Of a DNA stretch of 64,000 nucleotides, positions 34,906 to 48,183 are shown piece by piece. The DNA lies in contig JAQGDQ010000301.1 of the NCBI GenBank assembly GCA_030141605.1, positions 1 to 64,000 on the forward strand, written 5' to 3'. The DNA comes from Tubiluchus corallicola. Its lineage: Eukaryota > Priapulida > Priapulimorpha > Priapulimorphida > Tubiluchidae. Positions within the stretch are counted from its first letter, which is position 1. Each line of letters opens with the position of its first letter. The notes under the pieces are model-generated. The model was not told the origin of the DNA, ran no database searches, and worked only from the letters and a program-made list of their open reading frames with translations. The translations under genes were made by a program, and so were the position numbers.

Positions 34906-35908
34906 ACTAATAATAAAGTCTGCCTAATGAAAACTTAAATTAATTCCAATCTTTGTCAAAGTATCATGTACTTAAATAACGCTAAGATTCAATGTATTTG
35001 CAGCATTTATTGAAAACAACTAGTCAAATTCAAATCAACGAAAGCAATGCAGACAAAAATTATTTACACAAAGGTATCTTGCATAGACTTATTTGCCACT
35101 GATGTCGAGTGACAATAACCAGATGAACCAAATTTAAACATACAACTTAATAGTTTTGCTATTATTGACTTTCTACCAGATAATTTTGTATGATTTTATG
35201 TTATACATAGGATGCTTGCGTGCAATAACTACAGCTATTACGAAAAAAAGCCAACAACATCAGGACAGCGCCATTCAAAATAGGTCACGTAAGACCTATT
35301 AGCTATACCTTTTCTGCATATGTGTTTCTATATGCTACATAGCTATATTAGCTATATTGTTTGATAATAACAAAAACAGCTCACTATGGCAAAAATCTAC
35401 GAAGAAATGTGCATACTCTATGTAACGAAGATCATAAAACTGATGATGAGCTAGTGTTTTTCATTTATCAAAAAAAATGTTCTTATTTGCAAACTGCATA
35501 AAAATGCCGAGTATCTTCTTAGTCATATTTAGACATATTTATTTTATTATTCACTTCAGCAATGCAAAGTTTACAATATAATTCACGCTGTTATTTCGGA
35601 ACGATTATGTACTCACAATAATTGTTCATCTAACCAAAAATAGTGCTGCATGGTTGTTAGGAACCTTAGGAACCTTTATCAAGTTTGTTGTACTTGTCTT
35701 CTTGACTAGAGATTCTATTGCGTGATTCATTGCTTTAAATTTCAAGCTGAACAACTCCTATTCGTTGCTGCTTTTAACTGAAGTTAAAATAATTCAAAAT
35801 TAATGATAAACCGAGTAACTTGAAATGGTAATTGACATTAACAGGCATTATGGAACTTATCAAATCAATTAAGGTTGTCGGATAAAAAAAGCTTAAGCAT
35901 TGTACAGC
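34906..35908. other. No gene recognised
   Basis: AT-rich sequence between modules B and F with no open frame of note. Confidence 0.4.
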
Positions 35909-36340
35909 AGTTCCGTCTGAGAGCACTGGGAATAGAGCTTTGTTATTAAACCACAGGTGTGTTATTTTTGTTAGAAGTTTATGCTTGGAATAATATGACG
36001 CCCTGGGAGACATGCAATAAGGTGTTTTGTTAAGATTGAAAGGCTTTTCTCTTTTGCGATTTGAAAGCTTTTAAAAGTGTTTGTATAGCAAACGTTGGGT
36101 AAAAGCTTTTCTTGTGATAATAAAGGGTGAGACTGCTTAATAATAATTGCTGTTTGGATAAAATGGAGAAAGCTTTAAGTGCTTAGGAACGTTAACAAAA
36201 GACTCTTTACATTCTGTTTTATTCATTATTGATTTTGAACAGGGTTAAAGTAAAGAATAATATTTTCCCACATTTTAACATCTAATGTAAATTAGCCACA
36301 CCCGAACACCTGGGAATGACGTTAGAGTTAAGAAAAAAAA
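35909..36340 (+). repeat. Module F, copy 2
   Basis: Words shared with the F copies at 44948 and 49805: CACAGGTGTGTT, GCCCTGGGAGACA, TTTTGTTAAGATTGAAAGG, AATAAAGGGTGAGACTGCTT, CCGAACACCTGGGAATGA. Confidence 0.85.
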
Positions 36341-36867
36341 GCAGAACAATTTCAAAGCCTGCATTGTGCACCTGGAAAAGATTTAAGAAAATATAGCAAA
36401 GAGATTACATCCTTAAACTACAAAGCCTGCATTCCACATATTTAAGAAAACGTTGCAGAATGTTTACATACTTAAATTTCAAAGCTTGAATTCCGCTCCT
36501 AGGAAAGGTAAAATAAAAAAGAGCAAACACAGACAAGGTTAATAGTAATGTACGACATTATTCTAAATTTACACGAACGTTCCTACAAAGAAGTGAGGAA
36601 CAATAGCCACTTCTGATTAATGCATTTCATTACTGATTAAAAAATACATTCTTTTAAATGTAATTAATTCTCGATCACCAATTTAGCAATACGCAAAGCA
36701 TTGATGCTTTTACATTCAGGTCTGCTGAGGAAAATCGTATTTTTTGTTATTTCCATTGTACATCAAGTTTATACTAATATAGCAGCTTGGGAAATTATAT
36801 TCACAACTAAAATTCAGTTTCAGTTCTTGCCTTTTAAAGCTTTTTAAAGAATTCGTTCTGCTAACAT
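36341..36867. other. No gene recognised
   Basis: AT-rich. Short internal echoes (AAGCCTGCATT twice near 36355 and 36425) suggest a small local duplication. Confidence 0.4.
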
Positions 36868-37035
36868 ATGGTGAAAAACCTCTTTTGCTATGATAATAAA
36901 GGAGAGGCTGTGTAATAATAATAGCTATTTAGATAAGAGGTGAGGAATTTTAAGTGCTCTACCACTTGAGCAAACACGGTTCAATATGAAAGAGTAATTT
37001 TCTGAAGTAAATTGTTTGATGAAGACAAAAAATTC
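36868..37035 (+). repeat. Module F, copy 3 (partial)
   Basis: TGCTATGATAATAAAGGAGA, then GTGTAATAATAATAGCTATT and AAGTGCTC, as in the centre of module F. Confidence 0.65.
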
Positions 37036-37604
37036 TTGTAACATCAAACCGTACCACCAAAGCTGTTATTTTTAAAACTCAATGAAAATAGTTCATTTTT
37101 GTCTGCTCTTTTCTATGAATAGTCTAGATTTTGTGTTAAATTTTATTGTTTACTTTGAATTTGACATTGTCTTTTACTATTTGGAGAACTTCGCCACAGT
37201 TTTAGGTCTCTTTGATGGGATGTTTTGAATTTGTAAAAATAAATTTTAAGAAATTGTTGCATACTGTTGTGTAAAAATCAATGATAGGATTATCACAGGA
37301 TTAGGATAGGACTAGCATGCAGCACAGATATTAAGGAATGACTTACCAATTCATGCACGTAAAATCAGGAAATTTCAAAAATTCCAATCATTTTTTAAAA
37401 CTTAGTTTTACAAAGAAGTTCTTTTTTTCAAATTAAGTGAAAAAAACAAATGAGTTGTTAATTGATTAGAGATATATCAAGGAAAAAAATCATTGTTTGA
37501 ACTGGCTTTTTTGAAAGAAAAATTTACTGTTAAATGCTCCAAGTTTTGGGAATTGTGTAGAAACAGAAAAGGAAAATTTCAGAAAGAAACCCAATAGTTT
37601 AAAC
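37036..37604. other. No gene recognised
   Basis: AT-rich. Only the GAAACAGAAAAGGAAAATTT stretch near 37560 recurs elsewhere (about 32180). Confidence 0.4.
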
Positions 37605-37885
37605 AAGTCGACTCAGGTGTGTGCAGGCAAACTGGTACAGTCATCATCACACCTGTCATTATTTGCCATTAAAAAGCACATGTTGTTTTAAATTTAACAA
37701 AGCCTAGAAAACAGTGAAGACACTACAAAACTGGTGACATGTTGCCTCTTGAGCGACATTATGCAGGGGAAAGTAAAAAACTGATATTACAAAACAAAAA
37801 GTCAAGTGCTAGCAGGTAGACCTGACAAAAAAATTTGATAAAAAACTAATCATTTAAATTTGTTTGCTCGCTCATCTAGTTGCAA
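37605..37885 (+). repeat. Module D, copy 1
   Basis: It aligns with 48184-48415: CAGGTGTG..CAGG.AAACTGG, ACAGTCATCATCA, ATTATTT.CC.T.AAA.AGC, and a CATTTAAATT.GTTTGCTCGC end. Confidence 0.7.
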
Positions 37886-38156
37886 GGTTCTGTGGTGCAT
37901 AACTGTTATCTCTAACTAGTCTTTTAAGTAAGGGTAAGGTGACAGAAACTGTTTATTCTCCTCTGTGTTTTAAACAGAAATATTTTTAAATGCTTTGATA
38001 TCAGAAAACTCAAACTCAATTATTGGAATAGTTTTTAATCTTATCAAAACGTGGCATTTCCTAGTCGGTTATATGAGAACAAACCTTTACTATTAGGACA
38101 TTACTTCAAAGATTTCATTTTAATTTTGATTTAATTTACATAATACTTAATATAGG

Positions 38157-38391
38157 ACCGAGTCTGACCCAGGAGTAGATCAGCGCTGTACCGACTGTGT
38201 TCCAGTTTGATTTCTAGAATTTTTTTAATGTAGTGTTAAAATTTTTGCCCAATTTTACACTGTTCCCAATGTAATAATGTAAAGTCTTGAATGTAATAAT
38301 TTTTGGGTCATTAATCGTATAAAAATTTACTGTGTACCAGTTCCGACTAACTTGGCTAACTTGTTGACTCGTAACAGACCTTTTATGGTGA
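38157..38391 (+). repeat. Module A, copy 1
   Basis: AGTCTGACCCAGGAGTAGAT begins the module. GGTCATTAATCGTATAAAAA and a GGCTAACTTGTTG..TCGTAA block close it. Module B follows at once. Confidence 0.8.
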
Positions 38392-38688
38392 CATATTGTA
38401 CCTGTTGCAGTTGTGATTTTGTACACTAGATGGCTGATTTACACTACCATATGCTATTCACCTAATTGGAGCATCCGCCATTAGTAGACATGCATGCTGC
38501 ACTCATGTGCTGTCAATCACTCTTACCCATTGAGCTATCACGTGCATCGCTACACTCACTGCTCTCACATGTGTGAGAGTGCACCATATCTCTGCCAAGC
38601 TCTACAGAGACCCACACATTTGGATAAAATAGTTTTAGCTTCTAGCGTATGTGTACTAACCAATAATGAATGCGGAGAAATAATAGAA
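38392..38688 (+). repeat. Module B, copy 3
   Basis: Full module directly after A. It keeps CCATTAGTAGACATGCATGC and GTGTGAGAGTGCACCATATC and ends in ATGAATGCGGAGAAATAATA. Confidence 0.85.
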
Positions 38689-39247
38689 ACATTTTCGAGT
38701 GCATTTTGCCCTCAAAATCGATAGCAGAAATTAAATTTCACTTCAGAATCTTACAATAATGAACAATGTTCTGAAAAACACTAGCTCACACACCAACACT
38801 AGTGTAAACGACAAATGATATGCTAAGATGTAAGATGTAAGATTGGTATGTAAGAAAAAAATTAACGCCTAGATATGGGCTGTAACATCTCTCAAGCTTT
38901 CTCTAAATATCATCTAAAATGTTCGGCACAAAAATTTTTGCAAATTTTTTCATAGTTAGTTCAAGCTCTACTATCAATTTGCCACTAACAAATTTGTTCT
39001 AACAACTGACAAAATAAGCCAACATAGCGCTAAATCTTATTGTTTATTTGTGTTAAACATTCTTTTGTGGAGCATGTGATTAAAAATGGAAACCGAAAGA
39101 ATGGCAATGGCAAAATGGTGTACTTAGTAAACAATTTGTTTCAGTTAAGGTTATAGTGGGGATAGTAATTTTAGTTCTTTTTGTCTTGTCTTGGAAATTG
39201 TACTTCAACACAGTTTGTTTGTATAGTTTGTTTTTTGCCAATTACGG
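38689..39247. other. No gene recognised
   Basis: AT-rich filler between modules B and C. Confidence 0.4.
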
Positions 39248-39798
39248 CAGTCAGCTTGATACCATCACCAAAATGAATGGGTAAAACGTAGATAAACTAT
39301 ACAGAACCTTCGTGCATTATTGATTATAAATCTATTATTGAACAAAATAGTCTTTTGTCTAGCTATATAATACAGCTACATTTATGTATGTTTGGTTGTT
39401 TATATTTTTTGTTAATCTTTTTAGCCAATAGAAACAGACGTTGAAGTTTAAAATTGTTCGGCTTTGGCAGAGATCTGCATCCTATATGTTCTAGTTTTAC
39501 CATAGAAATCAATTGCATGTAACATTATTTTCTATAGTGCGTTCTTTCCTGCGCCATTTTTATCTTACAAAGCTGCTGATCTTGTGGTTGTCATTGTTGT
39601 TGTTATTGCTGTTGTTGTCATTATTGTAAAACAAAAACAAGGTCAGGCTAAGTGTGACTAAGTATTAGATATAATCCATGTACTCAAATTTGTGACACAT
39701 TTTCCTACATATGTTCAAGCATTTCTTTGTTACATGGTGGTTATTGATAGTAGCAAATAAACAACAAAAGTGCAGAAGAAACTGCTCTCACTAAGCAC
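39248..39798 (+). repeat. Module C, copy 2
   Basis: Same order of words as 33816-34411, including ACAAGGTCAGGCTAAGTGTG and TGCTCTCACTAAGCA. The left GATTATGATC part is missing here. Confidence 0.8.
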
Positions 39799-39880
39799 GT
39801 TGTATTGTAGCTGTTACATTAGTTGCAATTTTCTACAGTAGATGGCTGTCTGATACCATACAGGTAATGGGAGCAGTTAT
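39799..39880 (+). repeat. Module B, partial copy 4
   Basis: Short left-hand version, equivalent to 34412-34497, followed as there by GAGCAGTTATATGATTACAA. Confidence 0.75.
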
Positions 39881-40005
39881 ATGATTACAAATCATACTTC
39901 AAGACTGCACACAAATTTTGAACGTGTAATGCTAAGTCTACCTACTATCATTTACGTAATTGTTAGTGACTACTGTTTGTTAATTATTATTTTTTCTATG
40001 GTACC

Positions 40006-40295
40006 ATATTGTAGGTGTTGCATTAGTTGCGATTTTGTACAATAGATGGCTCACTGGTATTACCCAAAGCTATTCAGCCAATTGGAGCATCTGCAATTGC
40101 TGGTCACGCATGCTGTCAATCACTCTTACCCATGAGCTATCATGTGCATCGTTGTTTCCACGCATCCGTACACTCACTGCTCTAGCATGTGTGAGAGTGC
40201 ACCATGTCTCTGCCACGCTCTACACAAGCTGCCTGTTTGGGCAAAACATTTTCACCATCCATGTACACTAGCCAAATATAAATGGCGAGAAATTA
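40006..40295 (+). repeat. Module B, copy 5
   Basis: Full module close to copy 2: TACAATAGATGGCTCACTGG, CCAATTGGAGCATCTG, GTGTGAGAGTGCACCATGTC. Confidence 0.85.
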
Positions 40296-40565
40296 ATAAT
40301 AATAATAACATTAATAATAGCGATAATGATAACAGCAACAAAATCACTTTGAAACAAACAATGAATAACATTTTAAAATGAAAACGTTGGAATGTAGCCT
40401 GTATTTTTGAATAATGTAATACGGCCTTAGACTGCAGTATGCCACTGCATTTTGTCGTGGTTAAGGCAATCCAAAGTCATGATAATATTATACTACAGAT
40501 TACAATAAGGTGCAGGTTTAGATGGCAAGTGACTTTTGACAGAGTATAGCATGACAATAAAAGTT

Positions 40566-42240
40566 ACAGTTGACCCAATATTGACATCAAATAGCATTGT
40601 TTATAAGACATAATAGAATTTATTGTTTTCTTTCAATAAGATTAGTCTGTCACTTTCAGTATTTCAAGAACGCAATATTAGTCCAAATGTTCGCTGCTAG
40701 TAGTGTTCTAAAAACTCCAATTATTTTGCAGATAATTTCATAGCATGGTTATCCATTATCCAATTCCAAGAACATTAGTTGGAATAGGTGTTATACTGAA
40801 TTTCTAAAGACATAGAATTTAGATTTTCCTTTCTATAAGATTAGTCTAACACTTTTGTTATTTCAAAAACATAGCATTACTCCAAATCAGGGGATAACAT
40901 TACACATAACATTTAGTGATTTATTTTTGCAGTCATTTTCTTAATGGAGAAACTTGTTATCCATTAAAGGGGTATAACACCAAAATGAATTTGAGCTTGA
41001 ATAACTCGAGATTATATTGCAAATACAAATACGAACATCGTTCTTCACAAAAGTTTCATGTTTAAGAATCTCTAGCAAAAGTCGAATAAAACTGTATGTA
41101 ACACAAGATTTGACGAGGCTGCCATTGAGCATGAATCTGCACCTATGCGCCTCTGGTGGCAATACTTTACGTATTACAGAATCAAATCAAACCGAAATCA
41201 AATCATTTATTTTACATCCCAATAATGATACAAAGAAAATTTGATATAAATTAAAAAAAAACAAATGTCAAGAGGTGGCGAAAAATATTAGTTATCTAAA
41301 GCTGAGAATTAAATTATTATTATGCAGTGCTGCCAATAGTCACAAGGTCTGGTTGATATTAAAAGTCTTATTGATTTAACTAACAGAAACACGATAAAGT
41401 TAAAAATGTTCATATGTGGCTAATCAATAATTCTACAGCAAATATGTCTCTGTGTCCATGGGGTTCACATATTTTTTTCAAGGCTGATAAAATGAAGCTG
41501 TCACTAAAAATTGTCACACTAGCATTATAATTATGCTTCAGTGAGTTTCTCTGAGTTTACAAAATCAATAGCTCTTCTAGCAGAATGAAGTTACTTTATG
41601 GGACTTATTTTACAAGAAAAGACTTTTGCTACCAAGGCCCACACTTTTGCAACTTGTACAGCTGACGATGTTTTCAATTAATGCTACAAGAATTTTCACA
41701 ATATGCGGTGGGTCTGCTTTTGAGCAATGGTATCTACAACAATATATTGTAATGGAACTATAACTTTCGACGGTAGTAAAATATCATCAGCAAAGCTGCG
41801 CTAGTTCAATTTTTTTACTCGGGAGATGGGAACATGCAGTTCATAGGCGTTTCTCGTGAGATATGAGATACAAAAAGTCACGTGGCTAAAAAAAATTCTC
41901 CAAGTTGTTGACAGGTTATGCAACTATAAAAAATGTTTAACTCGATTTTCATGATGTTCCCCCTTTAAGTGGTTTTGCAAGATCGTTAACTACAAGAGGG
42001 GTTTTACCATATTCTCCCTATCCTGGGAAAAACCAGCTAACATCGGGGAAACGGCACTAACATTTTCTGCACACACCCATCCATTTAGTTGAAAGTTTCG
42101 GTAGTGCGTAACTGTTATTGCTATCTATTCTTTACGTCACGGCATACTCATGCTATTCCATTATTTTGAAAAAGTGAAATGCGTGTTTGCCGGTGTGCTG
42201 AATTTCCTTTGTCTGTGTGGGTTTAGAATTTCGTTTAGAA
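40566..42240 (+). repeat. Module E, copy 2, with ~0.6 kb of extra internal sequence
   Basis: It matches 29490-30360, but 40905-41495 is absent from copy 1. The junctions are GGGATAACATTAC on the left and GCTGTCACTAAAAATTGTCA on the right. The extra part may be an insertion here or a deletion there; I see no element ends. Confidence 0.8.
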
Positions 42241-42242
42241 AA

Positions 42243-42610
42243 GCAGGGGTGTGTTCTATTATTTCTTCTGCTTGTTGATGCTTGAAATAACATAACTGAG
42301 AGACACACAAAAAGATGTTTTGTTAAGATTGAAAATAATATAAAGCCTTTTCAGATCTGAAAACTTTTGACAGTATGTTGAACGCAAACACAGGGGTAGA
42401 AACTGGTTTTCCTTTGTACGAAATTAAAGGGCCAGACTGCGTAAAAATAATTGTTGTTTGGATAAGACAGAGACACGAAAAGCGGAATTCTAAGATTCAA
42501 GTTCTCTTATTGATCATGAGCATGGATAAATTGCTCAGAGCAAAGAACAATGTTTTCATATGTTCTTGTGAATAGTGAATATCTTGTGATTGGGAAAGAA
42601 TTTAGGACAT
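42243..42610 (+). repeat. Module F, copy 4
   Basis: GGTGTGTTCTATTATTTCTT, GATGTTTTGTTAAGATTGAA and AAATTAAAGGGCCAGACTGC. It follows module E, as in copy 1. Confidence 0.7.
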
Positions 42611-43062
42611 TTTAGTTTTGTGAAAATTCAACATTTCACAACATACAAAATGTCAGTAAAGTTGCAGATGTGTTAATACCGTGTAGCACAATTTAGTTAA
42701 AATGCCCTTCTCATGGGAATGTTTAAAGTAGCTCTAATTTTCAATATTTTGCATGGCAAACGTAGTCCTACTCCGTTTAGACAGGTCTGACTTTCGAAAG
42801 AGCATGAAGGTGACTGCCTTACAATAGAAATTTCAGTTGAACTAAAACAGATGTTTGATATCATTTTCTACAATATAAACAACTCATGGTCTTTTATTTT
42901 CTTATGTCCATCTCGTTTGCTGTTTCACAAGCATTTTTCATGCTAATGTTCACTGTATTAGTACAAAGGTATTACTGTAATGATGGTATTACTGTATTAC
43001 ACCAATGATAGTAATAAATTTTGCAGACGTTTTCATGGAAACCTTTGCAATCTGCATTTTTT
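42611..43062. other. No gene recognised
   Basis: AT-rich. Contains a small duplicated GGTATTACTGTA motif near 42970-42995. Confidence 0.4.
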
Positions 43063-43190
43063 ATTGTACATTTTTGCATTGTGCACAAAAGTCTTTAAAG
43101 TAACAACTTATTGAATCATTAATCGTATAAAAAATTTTTACTGTGTATCAATTCTGATTCACTTGGGTAACTTGTTGTCTTGTAATAGAA
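43063..43190 (+). repeat. Module A, copy 2 (partial)
   Basis: Right half only: GTGCACAAAAGTCTTTAAAG, ATCATTAATCGTATAAAAAA, GGGTAACTTGTTGTCTTGTA. Confidence 0.7.
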
Positions 43191-44395
43191 TTTCTACAGT
43201 AATTATAACAATTTCTACAGTAATTTATAGTAACTATAACACATCGTGGGTCTAAGGACTAATTTGTTTAGTTGTTCTCTAAATGTTTGTATAAAAACAG
43301 AGGGATGCGTTGGGGTTCGAATATTGTTATCAAGTTTATTTAGTCAGAACGCCAAATATTTCAAACAATAAAGTTATTAATTATAAAACAAATGTAGATA
43401 GTATTATTGCAAAAATCAATAAGTAAAACTAGTGATTAAATCGTTGCAATCATAGTATCGTTAAACATAAAATTAAGAAACTTAAGAAAATCACTTCCAC
43501 TGGAAATCATTGTATTCGCTGGGTTAAACAAATCATTTACTTACGACATTATAGTCATGTCCTGGGTATTAGAAAGAAATGTTACTGGGGCATATCTAAA
43601 CTTGTGTACACAGGGGCGGCGCCACTTTCGTGGAGATGTCGCACAGCATAGTACGTGCGTTTCTGCAAGCACCATGCGTGAAAACATTCCAGATAAGACT
43701 TTGTGCCATACCAAACATACAGAGGATGACTAAGTTTTAGTTTCACAAGATAGTGTTCGATTATATGTAACCTGCTTTACGAACCTAATGACCACCCGCA
43801 GATTGGTTCCGCCACATTACGCTAGATGGTAACTCACTAGTAAGTAATGTCAGACAGTTCTTTCACTCTGCGTTTCTCAATTATCAGTTTTAATGCCATA
43901 TTATGTAACTAGTCTACAAGTCGGTCCATACCTTTGTGCTTTTGTGCTGACGTTAGCTCACCTCCGAACTTCCAGATCAGCAGCTATTAACAATCTCTCT
44001 CTCTCTAGCCTCCCAAACCTATCCACAACAGTGGAATGTGGATTCGCAATGTTAAAACCACCATTTGTTCCAACTGATCACCACTGAGTTCTACTACTTT
44101 AACTCACTAGTTCGGCCATATCTAATGTTAACGTCTTCAAAGAACAATCTGTCATTATCTTGACAAAAGCAACCAAGTGCCCTCCAAAAACTGGGGACTT
44201 ACACCTGATTGCATTCAATGAAGCCACTTTCTGTATCATTTAAAAGTTACAAAGCGTATTTAGGCCAGGCCTCTTAGTAAACAGGAAAGTAAGAAAGCAA
44301 GAGAAATATCAGCTGTATATCTAAATCAAAATATTCATACCTCGACTGGCAACAATATCTAGTTAACTTTGGCATAAAAGTGACTCTTGCAGTAA
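43191..44395. other. No gene recognised
   Basis: Mixed composition. A 64-codon open frame at 43893-44087 has no recognisable content. No module was recognised here. Confidence 0.4.
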
Positions 44396-44649
44396 CACAT
44401 TGTAGTTGTTGCATTAGTTACGATTTTGTACACTAGGTGGCTGACTGATGTTACATGATGCTATTCAGTCATTTGGAGCATCCGCCATTACTAGACACGC
44501 ACATTGCACTCCTGTGCTGTCAATCACTCTTACCCATCAGCTATCATGCAAAATGACTCTACCATGCTGTACGCAGACCAACATGTTTAGGTAAAATATT
44601 TTAACCTTCCAGTGTACGTACACTAACCAAAAAAAAGAGAAATAATAGC
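44396..44649 (+). repeat. Module B, copy 6
   Basis: Full left part and a shortened right part: the CACTGCTC..GTGTGAGAGTG segment is missing, but GCCATTACTAGACACGCACA and GTGTACGTACACTAACCAAA are present. Confidence 0.8.
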
Positions 44650-44947
44650 AAAGGCTGCACAACGAAAATGTCTGACAAATGTTTTATTAAATTACCGGGA
44701 AGAAAATTAATGCCAAAAAAACTGATTCCTAAATAAATTTGTATTTTCTTGATACACTGGCAAATATAACGGGTGTTGGTGAGGCAGAAAAAACTGCATC
44801 ATTAGTCTTGTATTTTTCTTTATTTCGCACATATCTATTTTCTCAGTACGAAAAGGCATGAGAATTTGTTCGTACCTTTTTGCAAAGTTGCATAGCTTTC
44901 TCCCTTACTACTTTTCAAGTAAACCTCTCATTTTCCATTTTTTTCAA
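44650..44947. other. Unassigned sequence between modules B and F
   Basis: The right part (CTTACTACTTTTCAAGTAAACCTCTC, split here by one mismatch relative to 49750) echoes the end of module E. The rest is unassigned. Confidence 0.4.
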
Positions 44948-45480
44948 TAAGTGACAGAAGATCAAAAGCAGCTTCGTTAGAGAGCTGGAAATAAACCTTT
45001 GTTATCAAAGCACAGGTGTGTTCTATTATTTTTGTTGGAAGTTTAGGCTTGGAAAAATATAACGCCCTGGGAGACACGCAATAAGATGTTTTGTTAAGAT
45101 TGAAAGGAATGTTTTTTTAGATTTGAGATTTTAGATTTCAAACTGTTTGTATAGCAAACATTGGGATAAAAGCTTTTCCTATAATAATAAAGGGTGAGAC
45201 TGCTTAATAATATTTTCTGTTTGGATAAGACGGAGAAAGCTTTAAGTGCTCAGCCACGTGAACAAAAGACTCTTTACATTCTGTTTTATTCAAGTTCTGT
45301 TTTTGATTTTGAGAAGGGTTAAAGTGGCTCTGAAGTAAAGAAAAATATATTCCCACATTTTAACATCTTGTGTAAATTAACCACACCTGAACACCTTGGA
45401 ATGATCCCAGGGAAGAATTTAGTAAGAAAAATTGAATGAAGCGAATGCACTGAAACTGAGAAAGATTTTGGGACATTTTT
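44948..45480 (+). repeat. Module F, copy 5
   Basis: Full copy: GACAGAAGATCAAAAGCAG, CACAGGTGTGTTCTATTATT, GCCCTGGGAGACACGCAATA, AATAAAGGGTGAGACTGCTT, CACATTTTAACATCTTGTGT, ending in AGAAAGATTTTGGGACATTT. Confidence 0.9.
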
Positions 45481-45704
45481 GTTTTTCCAGTGAAAAATTA
45501 ACATTTTGCCAAATCTGCTGATACCGTTACATATGAAACTGTGTTAACCAGGTATTATTGAAAATGCTGGAAAAAGAATTTTTTGTAAATTATTCAACGT
45601 CATTTCAGATTCTGTCTGCCATTGTTTTAAAATGATTAATTGTTTCCTGTAAACTTGCAGTGAACAAAAGTTTTTTCCATGCTATTATATCCTTAAGCCA
45701 AACT

Positions 45705-45800
45705 GTGTAACGCTGATTATGATCTTTGCTTGTATATTTCTCAGTCTATTACCATCGTCAAAATGAATAAATAAAAGGTAGATAAACTATTAAGAACATT
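45705..45800 (+). repeat. Left end of module C, partial
   Basis: GATTATGATCTTTGCTTGTA followed by ATTTCTCAGTCTATTACCAT and AAATGAATAAATAAAAGGTA, equivalent to 33825-33900. Confidence 0.7.
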
Positions 45801-45889
45801 CAGATCAGTCGCACCAAATCAAAGCTGTACTACCGTTTTTTTAACGTTAGTTTGGGCACAGAAAGGGTTTGTTTCTTTTACTCTTTATT

Positions 45890-46133
45890 CAGTCTGACCC
45901 AGGAGTAGATCAGCATTGTACCAACTCTGCATTATGCAATTTTCTTATTGTAATACTTGTAATATTGTAATAAATTTTTGCGTGATTTTGCATTGTGGAC
46001 AAAGTCTTTAAACTATTAATTTGTTGTGACATAATTTGATGTATTAATTTGTTGGGTCATTAATCGTATAAAAATTTATACTGTGCAATTTCAAATTGGC
46101 TAACTGTTTGTCTTGCAAAGGACATTTCATGGT
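45890..46133 (+). repeat. Module A, copy 3
   Basis: AGTCTGACCCAGGAGTAGAT, then GGGTCATTAATCGTATAAAA and GGCTAACTGTTTGTCTTGCA. Module B follows at once. Confidence 0.85.
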
Positions 46134-46328
46134 AACTTATTGCCTAAAAGTTGTGTTATTTGCGGGTTTGTACAGTAGATGGCTGACTGATGTTACCCGA
46201 TGCTATTCAGTTAATTGGAGCATCCGCCATTACTAGACACGCGTGCTGCACTCAAGCATAAACTATGTTTGGGTAAACTATTTTCACCATGCACTGTATA
46301 CTAGGCAAAATTAATATGGAGAAATAAC
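46134..46328 (+). repeat. Module B, copy 7 (internal deletion)
   Basis: Left part intact (TACAGTAGATGGCTGACTGA, GCCATTACTAGACACGCGTG). The middle is lost and the end (GTTTGGGTAAACTATTTTCA) is retained. Confidence 0.8.
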
Positions 46329-46479
46329 ACCAAAGCATCGCGATTACATTCACTTAAATATTTTTATTAATGACACTGTAAATTTAGTGATGGCTATACG
46401 TAACTGGCTCCTGGTTCTAATGAAAAAATTCTAAAAGCTGTTTTAGTAATTTCAGCAATGGAAATTTGAATTTTCTTGA

Positions 46480-46925
46480 TACACATTATCCACACTAAAT
46501 CATCAATACTACACCACAGCACACCACCCAGACCACATTACACAACTACCAAAGGTCCGACTCACAACACACCATCCACATCACACCACACCAACTCACT
46601 GCTTTACTTTACAACATTCCTTGACATCACACCATGCACACCAAAGCACACCACACACAAAATGCTGCATCAAAACTAACCACACCACACAACACACACC
46701 CCACCACATTATTCACGCTATGTCACCCACACCACACCATCAATACCACACCAGCCAGATCACATTACACCAAACCACATCAATTCCACAACATCACATG
46801 GTGATCACAGTGTTAATGACGATGATGGTATGACATCTACAACACAAACACCAACAGTAGAGTAGTATTATCGTGAGACCATGCAAAACATTTTGTACGA
46901 GGTTGAAGCTGTGTGTGGTAATAAA
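46480..46925 (+). repeat. CCACA-rich element H, copy 2
   Basis: CCACACCACA core, then the right flank ACATGGTGATCACAGTG, GATGATGGTATGACATCTAC, ACAAACACCAACAGTAG and CATGCAAAACATTTTGTACG, equivalent to the right flank of H4 at 51905-52020. Confidence 0.8.
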
Positions 46926-47774
46926 TGCTTTAGACTGTACACCTATGATGAATAATGCACAGACATTCTACATGGTTTTGCTTAATGGTTCTCTTTTGGT
47001 TATGTCTCACATTCTTTCTGGGCTTGCACTTGTTTTTTCCCCAACATGCCCAACAGATGATAAATTGATTTACGTGGAGGCTGTTCCTGCTGTTTTTCGC
47101 AAAATTTGGGTCTAGGTGTTATAAAAAACAAACCAGCTGTTTGTTAACTCACAAAAGCTGTTTGCACTTCACATTTGTGTCTGCTTTAGTTAAGTTTAGT
47201 TAATAAAATTACATTAAAGCTTTAGGTAACCAGGCAGTTGTCTTAGAAGAACGTTGTAACGTCCTGGATGTACAGGCTAGTTTCCCAGTGGATTCAGTTC
47301 TCGATTGATTCTCATCAATTCGTTTCATAGTCAAGCAACACAGAAGTTAACTATGTACTCATTAAAACCCCAAGCCTGTCACCAAAGAGTACCAGTCACT
47401 TTCAAGAGAGGGCGGTGACGCCGCTAATTACACAGGTGGAAAATATGAGGTTTAAAATGGTTCAGATGGGTTTGTCTGAATGGTATCATTCATTTTGAGC
47501 AAATTAAAAAACGAGAAACTTTTTTGTACAATATTTATAAGGAATAATTTCAGCTTTAATGAGTCCGCCATTGGTCATTTGCAAAATCATCCCAGTGGAA
47601 AAGATTATTATCCCATCTTTAAACAATTAACATGCGCAAATCATGCTAAAAGTAATTAAATCAGATATCGTAGCATTCACAAAATGAATATTCTCAGGTC
47701 AAAAAGAAACACTGGTAAAAATTCGTAAAGTTTTAAGCAGTGTGAACAAGCTACAATGCAATAATCACAATTAC
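46926..47774. other. No gene recognised
   Basis: Mixed composition, with no module and no long frame. Confidence 0.4.
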
Positions 47775-47975
47775 AGTTACTAGCCAAACCCTACAAAAAT
47801 ACCCTGCACATAAAACCCACAAAGACACAACATCGCACTGTGTCACACCACTCACACCACATATGCCCAACACACCATCCACATCACACCACCCGCACCA
47901 TACCAGCTGCACAATGTCTGCAGCAGCATGCTGAACCCACCACAATACATGCACTACGACATTCAACATACAACT
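47775..47975 (+). repeat. CCACA-rich element H, copy 3
   Basis: Left flank ACTAGCCAAACCCTACAAAA (compare 51288 onward in H4), a short CCACA core, then GCAGCAGCATGCTGAACCCA and GCACTACGACATTCAACATA as in H1. The right part is missing. Confidence 0.8.
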
Positions 47976-48183
47976 TGACCCGGAACTTGGTTTTGCACCT
48001 CACTTTCCAGTTGGCCAGTCTATCCACTCAGTAATGAGCATTAAGAAAAATCTTTATATGGTATCTTTTTAACCCGCTTTAATGAAATTATCTTAGTTTA
48101 TCTTAGTTTATCTTTAGTTTACTATCTTATTAACCGGTCTTTAGGGTAATATAATTACCCCATGGTCAGATAAGGGTTAAACC